Assembly: GCA_029248525.1 (NCBI GenBank)
Contig: JAQWJE010000014.1
Span: 203,561 to 243,544 of the forward strand
From: Candidatus Binatia bacterium
GTDB taxonomy: Bacteria > Desulfobacterota > Binatia > UBA12015
Reading direction: 5' to 3'
DNA length: 39,984 bases
Of this stretch, positions 33,479 to 39,984 are shown in pieces. Positions within the stretch are counted from its first letter, which is position 1; each line of letters begins with the position of its first letter. Made by a program: the position numbers and the translations under genes. The notes under the pieces are model-generated. The model was not told the DNA's origin. It worked only from the letters and a program-made list of their open reading frames with translations, and ran no database searches.

Positions 33479-34992
33479 CAAATCTTGCGCCAGGCGCGTT
33501 CCTTCGAGGCGATCAGGCGCTCGGCCTCCACCGGACCCCAGCCACCAGCCGCGTACTCGGGCAACCAGCGGTCGCCCGACTCCGCCCAGCCGTCCAGAAT
33601 CCCCGACACCCATTGCCAGGAAGCCTCCACGGCATCACGGCGCATGAACAAGGTCGCATCGCCGGCGACGACATCCAGCAACAAGCGCTCGTAGGCCTCC
33701 GGAGACTCCTCCGCAAACGCCTGGCCATAATGAAAGTCCAGATCGACCGGCGTGATCGCCAGACGAAGTCCCGGAGCCTTGGTGGCGATCCCCAGCGACA
33801 TGCCCTCGTCAGGCTGGATTCGCATCGCCAGCACGTTGGGCTTGAGATTCGCATCGCCCGCATTGAACAAAACGGGAGGAACCGATTTGAATTGAATAGC
33901 AATCTCGCTGGCGCGCACCGGCAATCGCTTTCCGGTCCGGATAAAAAACGGCACACCGGCCCAGCGCCAATTATCGACGTGCGCCTTGATCGCCACATAG
34001 GTCTCGGTGGTCGAGTCCGGCGCCACTCGGTCTTCACGTCGGTAACCCGGCACCTCCGTATCGCCCGCCTGCCCCGCACCATATTGCGCGCGCACCACGC
34101 GCTGTCCCACCTCGGCCGGCCCGATCGGCCGGAGACAATTGAGGACCTCCATTTTATGGTCGCGCACCACTTCGGAAGACAGCGTCCAAGGCGGTTCCAT
34201 CGCGGTGAGACAGAGCAACTGAAGAATATGGTTCTGCACCATGTCGCGCAGTGCCCCGGCTTCCTCATAATATCCGGCTCGAGTTCCAACGCCCTCGGTT
34301 TCCGAGACCGTGATCTGCACATGGTCGATATACTTCTGGTTCCACAAAGGCTCGAAAATCGAGTTCCCGAAGCGGGCCACCAGAATGCTCTGGACGGTTT
34401 CCTTGCCCAGGTAGTGGTCGATCCGAAAGACCTGCTCCTCGGCAAAGACCTCGGCCACCTTGTCGTTGATCGCGCGCGCGCTTTCCAGATCGTGGCCGAT
34501 CGGCTTCTCGATAATGATTCGGGTAAAGGGCTGTCCCTCGTCCACCGAATTGACCAGGCCCGCAGCCGCCAGGCCCTCGATACAGGTCTGAATCGCACTG
34601 GGCGGTATCGAGAGATAGAAGACACGATTCGCCGGCATCCCCTTGGCAGATTCCAGTTCGTCCAACCGCGACGCGAGGGCAAGGAAGGCCTGCGGGTCGT
34701 CAAAGGTGCCCTCGACATAATGGACGTTGCCAAGAAATTGATCCCAGTGCTCCGGATCAACTTCGCGCCGGCTGTATTCATTCAGACTCTTTTTGGTCAG
34801 ATCCCGAAACGAATCATCATCCATCTCGCGGCGGGCAAAGCCGACGACCGAAAAGGGCTCGGGCAAAAGCTCGTCGCGGAAAAGGTTATACAAGGCGGGT
34901 AAGAGCTTGCGACGGGTCAAATCCCCCGCCGCCCCCAGAATGACCACCGAAGTGGGGGCCAAGCGCCCGGCTGTCGGCTCTGCTGCAATCAT
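33478..34992 (-). CDS. zwf: Glucose-6-phosphate 1-dehydrogenase
   Basis: The 504-residue enzyme oxidises glucose-6-phosphate with NAD(P)+. It has the nucleotide-binding motif VVILGAAGDLTRRKLLPALY and the substrate and catalytic segment FRIDHYLGKETVQ with the family His and Lys. ATG 34992 follows AAGGTGG; sequence upstream in the same frame lacks similarity. It overlaps glk by one base and lies 38 bases after gnd. Together with gnd, rpiA and tal it makes an oxidative pentose phosphate operon, though the lactonase (pgl) step is absent here. Confidence 0.96.
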   Translation of the reverse strand: MIAAEPTAGRLAPTSVVILGAAGDLTRRKLLPALYNLFRDELLPEPFSVVGFARREMDDDSFRDLTKKSLNEYSRREVDPEHWDQFLGNVHYVEGTFDDPQAFLALASRLDELESAKGMPANRVFYLSIPPSAIQTCIEGLAAAGLVNSVDEGQPFTRIIIEKPIGHDLESARAINDKVAEVFAEEQVFRIDHYLGKETVQSILVARFGNSIFEPLWNQKYIDHVQITVSETEGVGTRAGYYEEAGALRDMVQNHILQLLCLTAMEPPWTLSSEVVRDHKMEVLNCLRPIGPAEVGQRVVRAQYGAGQAGDTEVPGYRREDRVAPDSTTETYVAIKAHVDNWRWAGVPFFIRTGKRLPVRASEIAIQFKSVPPVLFNAGDANLKPNVLAMRIQPDEGMSLGIATKAPGLRLAITPVDLDFHYGQAFAEESPEAYERLLLDVVAGDATLFMRRDAVEASWQWVSGILDGWAESGDRWLPEYAAGGWGPVEAERLIASKERAWRKI

Positions 34993-35030
34993 GACCCCAC
35001 CTTGAATCGACGGCGAAAAGACGCCAGCGA

Positions 35031-36047
35031 CTAACTTTCCTCGGGTTTCTCGAGATGGCCCCCGAATTGAAAACGCATCGCCGAACAGACCTTCTCGGCA
35101 AATGTATGGTCCTGGCGTGATCGGAACCGGGCAAATAGTGCCGCACTGAGCACATCCACCGGAACCGCGGCCTCGACCGCGGTCTGGATCGTCCAACGAC
35201 CTTCACCGGAATCCGACACACGTCCCGAAAACTGCTCCAGATTTGGGTCTTTGGCCAAAGCGATCGCCGCCAGATCCAACAACCAGGAGCCGACCACACT
35301 GCCGCGGCGCCACACCTCGGCCACATCGGCCACGTTGATATCGTAGTCCAGGTCCCCGTGCATCGACGGAGCGGTCTCGGCATCGTGAACCTTTGCGCGC
35401 GTATCAGCGTCGCCATTCTGAAGAATATCAAACCCCTCGGCGAACGAGGCCATGATGCCGTATTCGATTCCGTTATGGACCATTTTCACAAAATGACCGG
35501 CACCCGCGGGGCCGCAGTGGAGATAGCCGTCCTCGGCCGTGCCCCCCAAAGCTTCGCGACCGGGCGTGCGCTCCAGGTCGCCTCGTCCCGGTGCGATAGT
35601 TCGAAAAATCGGGTCGAGGTGCTGCACGGCATCCGTGTCGCCACCGATCATCAGGCAATAGCCCCGCTCGAGACCCCAGACGCCACCGCTGGTGCCGCAA
35701 TCCAGATAACGGATACCCTTGGGCTCGAGCGCCGCCGCGCGAGCACGGTCGTCTCGGAAGTACGAGTTGCCGCCATCGATCAGGATGTCTCCGGCTCCCA
35801 TGAATTCGGCAACCTCATCCACAACAGCGCCGGTCACCCCGGCGGGCACCATCACCCAAGCCGCCCGCGGCGTCTCGAGCGCCCCGCAGAACTCTTCGAG
35901 AGAACCGGCACCGGTCGCGCCTTCCTTGACCAAGGTCGCCACCGCATCGGCGTCCGGGTCGTACACAACGCAGGTATGACCATCTTTCATCAACCGACGC
36001 ACCAAATTGGCGCCCATGCGCCCCAAACCAATCATTCCTAGTTGCAT
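35031..36047 (-). CDS. gnd: 6-phosphogluconate dehydrogenase, decarboxylating, short form
   Basis: The 338-residue protein has the N-terminal Rossmann motif [34 protein letters not shown] and the substrate segment [21 protein letters not shown] (cited by ends), followed by [13 protein letters not shown] with the catalytic Lys. At 338 residues it is the short GndA/YqeC type, often NAD-preferring, rather than the 470-residue form. GAGG lies five bases before the ATG. It is 12 bases after rpiA and 38 bases before zwf. Confidence 0.94.
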   Translation of the reverse strand: MQLGMIGLGRMGANLVRRLMKDGHTCVVYDPDADAVATLVKEGATGAGSLEEFCGALETPRAAWVMVPAGVTGAVVDEVAEFMGAGDILIDGGNSYFRDDRARAAALEPKGIRYLDCGTSGGVWGLERGYCLMIGGDTDAVQHLDPIFRTIAPGRGDLERTPGREALGGTAEDGYLHCGPAGAGHFVKMVHNGIEYGIMASFAEGFDILQNGDADTRAKVHDAETAPSMHGDLDYDINVADVAEVWRRGSVVGSWLLDLAAIALAKDPNLEQFSGRVSDSGEGRWTIQTAVEAAVPVDVLSAALFARFRSRQDHTFAEKVCSAMRFQFGGHLEKPEES

Positions 36048-36059
36048 GACTTCCTCACC

Positions 36060-36737
36060 TCAGGAGTAGACTTCGACTCCGTCTTCGCTCTGACACAGGA
36101 CGGCGTTTGCCATCCCGAGGAAAAAACCGGTTCCCACCACACCCGGGATCCGGAGAATTTGCTCTTCGAGACTGGCCGGATCTTCTACCGGATCAATGGC
36201 ACAGTCCAGAATGAAGTTGCCGTTATCCGTCAGGTAGGGGCCGGCTTCGGTCACACGCAGCCCCGGGCGACACTTCATGGCCGCAAGTTGGCGCTCGCAA
36301 AGTGCACGACCGAAAGGCACGACCTCCACCGGAAGTTTGCCGCGCTCGCCGAGGCGGGTGACTTTTTTCTCGGGGCCGACCAGAATCACCAGCTTCTGCG
36401 ATGAGGCCGCGACGATTTTCTCGCGCACCAAAGCTCCGCCCCACCCCTTGACCAGATCTCGGGCAGGCGTGAACTCATCCGCGCCATCGAAAGTCACGTC
36501 CAGAGTGCCCGCTTCCGCCAGAGTGACCAGCGGGATCGACAGATCCGCGGCCAGAGCCTCGGTGGCATCCGAGGTCGGCACAGCCCGAATCGTCAGGCCA
36601 CCGGCGACGCGCTCGCCAAGCGCTCGAACAAACTGCTCGGCGGCTCGTCCGGTGCCCAGGCCAATCGTTTGGCCATCTGCCACCCACTCCAGCGCCTTCG
36701 CGGCGATTTGGCCCAAAGCCGGCCCAGGATCTCCCAC
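36060..36737 (-). CDS. rpiA: Ribose-5-phosphate isomerase A
   Basis: The 225-residue enzyme interconverts ribulose-5- and ribose-5-phosphate. It has TIGLGTGRAAEQFV near residue 25, DGADEFTPARDLVKGWGGAL (the DGADE catalytic segment) and REKIVAASSQKLVILV, all typical of RpiA. The start is GTG 36737 with GGAGG seven bases upstream. It lies 62 bases after tal and 12 bases before gnd. Confidence 0.93.
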   Translation of the reverse strand: MGDPGPALGQIAAKALEWVADGQTIGLGTGRAAEQFVRALGERVAGGLTIRAVPTSDATEALAADLSIPLVTLAEAGTLDVTFDGADEFTPARDLVKGWGGALVREKIVAASSQKLVILVGPEKKVTRLGERGKLPVEVVPFGRALCERQLAAMKCRPGLRVTEAGPYLTDNGNFILDCAIDPVEDPASLEEQILRIPGVVGTGFFLGMANAVLCQSEDGVEVYS

Positions 36738-36799
36738 TGCCCCACCTCCATGAACCCGGCCACCAGCACAAAGGCCTCGCCGGGCGTGTTACCGGTTCT

Positions 36800-37948
36800 T
36801 CAGTTGCCGACGATTGCATCCCTTTTCGACTCGACCGAGGCGAGCAGCACACCGAAAGCCTCCGAGAACTGCCGAACACCGTCGACCAGCAGTTCATCGG
36901 TAATCCGATCCATGGAAATCCCCAACTTCTCGAGCGCGGTCATAATTTCCCGCGCCTCATCGAGCTTGGCTTCCCAATCCGTTTGCAGAGCCGGCGTCGG
37001 ATGTCCTTCCTCTCGGTAGGCATCGAATGTCGCCGCCGGAATCGTATTGACCGTGTCCTCGCCGATCAGTTCCTCGACGTATTTCAATTTCGGGTAGTCG
37101 GGATTTTTAGTGCTCGTGCTCGCCCACAGGACTCGTTGCGAGGTCGCGCCTGCTGCCGCAAGGGCACTCCAGCGTTTACCGGCAACCGTTTCCTGATAGC
37201 TCGCGTAAGCAATCATCCCGTTCGCAACCGCGATTCGCCCTTGCAGACTCTCGATCGCACGACGCTTCACCGCGTCTTCCTGCTGCGCCAAGGCTTCGCC
37301 GATCCGCGAATCCGCCAACGAATCGATCCGGCTGATGAAGAAACTCGCCACCGACGCAATCTTGCTCAAGTCGCGACCGGCAGCAGCAGCGTCTTCCAGA
37401 CCCGCGATATAAGCCTCCGCGCAATCCTCGTAGGCACTCACGGAGAAAAGCAGCGTCACATTCACGCTGATGCCTTCGCCGATCAAGGTGCGAATCGCCG
37501 GCATGCCTTCCGGCGTGCCCGGCACCTTGATCAGGATATTTTCCCGACCGATTTGCTTATGGACCCGGCGGGCATATTCGACGGTGCCGTCGGTGTCAGC
37601 GGCCAGGTAGGGCGAGACTTCGAAACTGACGTAGCCATCGCGCCCTTTGGTATCGACAAATACCGGGTGCAGAATGTCAGCGGCGAGCTGAATATCTTCG
37701 ATCGCCAGAGCCTCGTACAAGTCCATCGGCTCCTTGACACCATTGCCGACAAGCGTCCGCAGATCGCCATCATAATCGTCGCTGCCGCCCACTGCTTTTT
37801 CGAAGATGGCCGGGTTCGAGGTCACCCCCAGAAGCCCATCGTTGTCCACGAGGCCCTTGAGTTCTCCCGAGGTCAGAATCCCGCGGCGGATATTGTCGTA
37901 CCATATGCTTTGACCGTACTTCTGCACGTCGATCAGAGGATTGCTCAT
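36800..37948 (-). CDS. tal: Transaldolase
   Basis: Transaldolase moves dihydroxyacetone units between sugar phosphates, linking the pentose phosphate pathway to glycolysis. The 382-residue protein has DNDGLLGVTSNPAIFEKAV at its N-terminus and the Schiff-base lysine K141 in ILIKVPGTPEG, with NVTLLFSVSAYE near residue 180. The length fits the actinobacterial/cyanobacterial-type long transaldolase. It is the first gene of the sugar operon; AGGAG precedes the ATG. The divergent gene across the 149-base gap has a palindromic control region. Confidence 0.95.
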   Translation of the reverse strand: MSNPLIDVQKYGQSIWYDNIRRGILTSGELKGLVDNDGLLGVTSNPAIFEKAVGGSDDYDGDLRTLVGNGVKEPMDLYEALAIEDIQLAADILHPVFVDTKGRDGYVSFEVSPYLAADTDGTVEYARRVHKQIGRENILIKVPGTPEGMPAIRTLIGEGISVNVTLLFSVSAYEDCAEAYIAGLEDAAAAGRDLSKIASVASFFISRIDSLADSRIGEALAQQEDAVKRRAIESLQGRIAVANGMIAYASYQETVAGKRWSALAAAGATSQRVLWASTSTKNPDYPKLKYVEELIGEDTVNTIPAATFDAYREEGHPTPALQTDWEAKLDEAREIMTALEKLGISMDRITDELLVDGVRQFSEAFGVLLASVESKRDAIVGN

Positions 37949-38000
37949 TTGCTGCTCCTGATGGTTTGTTAAGGACTTCTGGATTCCGAGGCGTTCGCAT

Positions 38001-38054
38001 GGTCTGCTCCATGCAGACCCGCCGTACAGCCTGAGACATCGCTCTCAGGTCTGC
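38001..38054. promoter_or_regulatory. Paired inverted repeats in the tal/oxidoreductase divergent gap
   Basis: GGTCTGC (38001-38007) pairs perfectly with GCAGACC (38013-38019). CCTGAGA (38030-38036) pairs perfectly with TCTCAGG (38043-38049). A third GGTCTGC copy (38048-38054) overlaps the last arm. Two 7-bp palindromes with shared heptamers between divergent genes suggest an operator for both directions. The protein that would bind is unknown. Confidence 0.5.
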
Positions 38055-38097
38055 CGAGACAATTCAACTACAGTACCAAGAAGGTGGTCGTTTCCAC

Positions 38098-39642
38098 ATG
38101 CAAGGCACATCCAAAGGTAAAACTGACAGGCTCGGGGCCGCCCTCCTGCCAGAGGATTCCCATGATATCCGGCTGCTCAGCCATGTGCGACCCGGAGATT
38201 GGCAAAACCCGGAGCCGCAGGGCCGCTACAATCTCGTCGTCATCGGGGGCGGCACCGCTGGATTGGTCACTGCGGCCGGAGCGGCGGGACTCGGCGCCCG
38301 AGTCGCTCTGATCGAAGGGGGCCTGCTGGGCGGAGACTGCCTCAACGCAGGCTGCGTTCCTTCCAAGGCAATTCTACGGAGCGCCAAAGCCCGGGTGGAT
38401 CCCGCCACCAATGCCGAACTGGGGTACCCGGCCGAAGGCGGCCCGGACTTCGGCCGTGCCTTCGAGCGCATGCGCCAGCTTCGTGCGGACCTCTCGCCGG
38501 TCGACTCGGCTCGCCGCTTCCGCGACGAACTCGGCGTCGATGTCTATCAGGGGCGCGGCCGCTTCGAGAGCCCCGATAGCGTCCGGGTCGGCGACCAATC
38601 GCTGCTCTTCCACCGCGCCGTGATCGCTACGGGAGCCTCCCCTTCGATACCGCCCATCCCGGGCCTTGCCGAATCGACGCCCCACACCAATGAGTCGATC
38701 TTCACGCTGACAGAGGCTCCCGGGCATCTCATCATCATTGGAACCGGACCCATTGGCTGCGAACTGGCGCAGGCTTTTCGCCGGCTTGGCTCGGATGTCA
38801 CCATGGTTGCGCCCGACGAGCACATTTTACCTCGAGAAGATCGCGATGCCAGCCTGCCGGTGCAACGCGCGCTGGAGAGCGATGGCGTGCAACTTCTTCT
38901 TCGGCATTCGATCGAAAAGGTCCAGCGAGTTGGCGACGAGACCCTGCTGCATGTCAAGACCGACGAGGAAGGTCGCGAACTGCGCTGCGACCAGCTTCTG
39001 GTCGCCACGGGGCGGTCCCCCAATATCGAAGGTCTCGGGCTGGCCGAGGTCGGCGTCGAGACCGACCCACAACAGGGCATAAAGGTCGATGACCGCCTGC
39101 AGACCACAAACCCCAGAATCTATGCTGCCGGAGATGTCTGCCTGGAGCAGAAGTTTACACATGCGGCGGACTTCGCGGCCCGAACAGTCATCCAGAATGC
39201 TCTGTTTCGCGGCTCACGGAAGCTGTCGAGCCTGCTGATTCCGAGGTGCACCTATACCGACCCCGAGATCGCCTCGGTTGGCCTGTCCCTGAACCAGGCA
39301 GCCGAGGAGAAGATCGAAGTCCGGGAATGGACCGTGCCTTTCGCCGATCTCGACCGGGCGCGTCTCGAGGGCGATACCGACGGATTTGTCCGGATCCTGA
39401 CCGGCATGAAGTCGGATAAAATTCTGGGGGCCACCATCGTCGCACGGCACGCAGGCGATCTGATCGGAGAAGTCGCCACCGCGATGAGCGCCGGCGTCGG
39501 GCTCGGGAAGCTCGCCAACGTCATCCACCCCTACCCCACGCAGGCCGACGCGATCCGGAAAGCCGGTGATCTCTACAATCGAACGCGGCTGACACCGCTG
39601 GTCAAAAGACTTTTTGCTCTCTGGTTTCGTTGGAATCGCTGA
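38098..39642 (+). CDS. FAD-dependent pyridine nucleotide-disulfide oxidoreductase (mercuric-reductase-like)
   Basis: The 514-residue protein has the FAD motif NLVVIGGGTAGLVTAAGAAG (glycines 50-55), the redox disulfide C81/C86 in GGDCLNAGCVPSK, the NAD(P)H-binding HLIIIGTGPIGCELAQAF and the second FAD motif NPRIYAAGDV. At the C-terminal active site H-x-x-P-T-x-x-E reads IHPYPTQADAI, so Glu is replaced by Asp. An extra N-terminal segment (LLPEDSHDIRLLSHVRPGDW) marks the subgroup often found with DedA/TVP38-type membrane proteins; none is present here. No mer genes flank it, so mercury reduction is unlikely. The ribosome binding site (GAAGG) is spaced about 11 bases from the ATG. Confidence 0.88.
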   Translation: MQGTSKGKTDRLGAALLPEDSHDIRLLSHVRPGDWQNPEPQGRYNLVVIGGGTAGLVTAAGAAGLGARVALIEGGLLGGDCLNAGCVPSKAILRSAKARVDPATNAELGYPAEGGPDFGRAFERMRQLRADLSPVDSARRFRDELGVDVYQGRGRFESPDSVRVGDQSLLFHRAVIATGASPSIPPIPGLAESTPHTNESIFTLTEAPGHLIIIGTGPIGCELAQAFRRLGSDVTMVAPDEHILPREDRDASLPVQRALESDGVQLLLRHSIEKVQRVGDETLLHVKTDEEGRELRCDQLLVATGRSPNIEGLGLAEVGVETDPQQGIKVDDRLQTTNPRIYAAGDVCLEQKFTHAADFAARTVIQNALFRGSRKLSSLLIPRCTYTDPEIASVGLSLNQAAEEKIEVREWTVPFADLDRARLEGDTDGFVRILTGMKSDKILGATIVARHAGDLIGEVATAMSAGVGLGKLANVIHPYPTQADAIRKAGDLYNRTRLTPLVKRLFALWFRWNR

Positions 39643-39786
39643 GGATCGCGCTTTCAGGATGCGGGAGTGCAAGGACATGGCATTTGCGGGGCCGCATCAA
39701 GCCAAGGAAAAACTTGAAGCATCCCGCGAAAGCAGAGAAGCTGGAGGCTGTGCCGGGCTGGAAGCCGGGGACAAGAGTGGAGACTC

Positions 39787-39984
39787 ATGAAAACCATGCG
39801 GGTTAAAGAGGCGCTTGTCGCCATCACAACAGGTCTGGCCTTCCTCTGGTTGGCGTTTCCGGCCGCCAACCTGGCACGAGCTCAGGATGGCGACATCGGT
39901 AATCTGGGGATTCCTTCCGGAGGCTCGATCCAGAGCGGCGTAGGTATTGTCTCGGGTTGGAAATGCACCTCGAACGGCCTGACC
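39787..39984 (+). CDS. Secreted protein with GSIQSGVGIVSGWKC motif (cut by window)
   Basis: Only the first 66 residues lie in the window. They show a Sec signal (basic MKTMRVKEA, hydrophobic LVAITTGLAFLWLAFPAANL, cleavage after ARA), then a mature start DGDIGNLGIPSGG and the motif GSIQSGVGIVSGWKC. This motif recurs at the N-terminus of secreted proteins in proteobacteria and other phyla, where it marks a small domain of unknown role. GGAG lies four bases before the ATG. The gap 39643-39786 holds nothing else I recognise. Confidence 0.7.
   Translation, partial: MKTMRVKEALVAITTGLAFLWLAFPAANLARAQDGDIGNLGIPSGGSIQSGVGIVSGWKCTSNGLT

Noticed and set aside
32483..33613. Glucokinase frame extended upstream to 33613
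   Set aside because: Extra residues lack similarity and lie within zwf; ATG 33478 with TGATG coupling fits better.
33157..34902. Plus-strand open frame of 581 codons opposite zwf
   Set aside because: Zwf motifs are complete on the minus strand; the plus frame has no recognisable domain.
33478..35196. zwf frame extended upstream to 35196
   Set aside because: The extension overlaps gnd and has no similarity; ATG 34992 has a ribosome site.

Overview
The window is GC-rich, densely packed bacterial chromosome, mostly on the minus strand with many start/stop overlaps. It carries lpxD (lipid A), so the host is an outer-membrane bacterium. ImuA/ImuB, an NtrC-type regulator, disintegrin-like cysteine-rich repeats, bacterial Ig-like repeats and a CX4CH cytochrome-like protein together suggest an uncultured lineage of the old Deltaproteobacteria (Myxococcota or Binatota-like). 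That placement is inference; no rRNA is present.

Left arm (1-7653, minus): a conserved run lpxD, yceD (DUF177), rpmF, plsX, fabD, fabG, acpP, glyA, nrdR, ribD. It links lipid A, a ribosomal protein, phospholipid and fatty-acid initiation, one-carbon metabolism, dNTP control and riboflavin synthesis. Next come a small putative lipoprotein, hisI and hisG on the plus strand (7777-9324).

Accessory island (9357-21517): large secreted proteins. Two are paralogs that join a cysteine-rich N-terminal domain (16 cysteines in the same order) to a parallel beta-helix. Between them lie a 12-copy, 32-residue disintegrin-like repeat protein with a downstream secreted partner, a 1236-residue protein with about 12 Ig-like domains, and an NTF2-like protein. 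This is the least explained part of the window.

Centre (21834-26533, minus): seven closely spaced genes: soluble histidine kinase, NtrC-family regulator, DUF5989 membrane peptide, GT4 glycosyltransferase, two small unknown proteins and a ferredoxin with four [4Fe-4S] motifs. Then come a small membrane ORF with its own promoter, a conserved unknown, an inositol-monophosphatase/HisN-type phosphatase and the imuA-imuB mutasome pair. tRNA-Asn(GTT) on the plus strand ends at a strong terminator.

Right arm (30783-39984): a CX4CH cytochrome-like secreted protein, then a sugar operon on the minus strand (tal, rpiA, gnd, zwf, glk, stand-alone NFACT-R). This operon covers glucose phosphorylation and most of the pentose phosphate pathway but has no 6-phosphogluconolactonase. 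A divergent FAD disulfide oxidoreductase and the start of another secreted protein run to the right edge. No CRISPR array, insertion sequence, phage gene or rRNA was seen.
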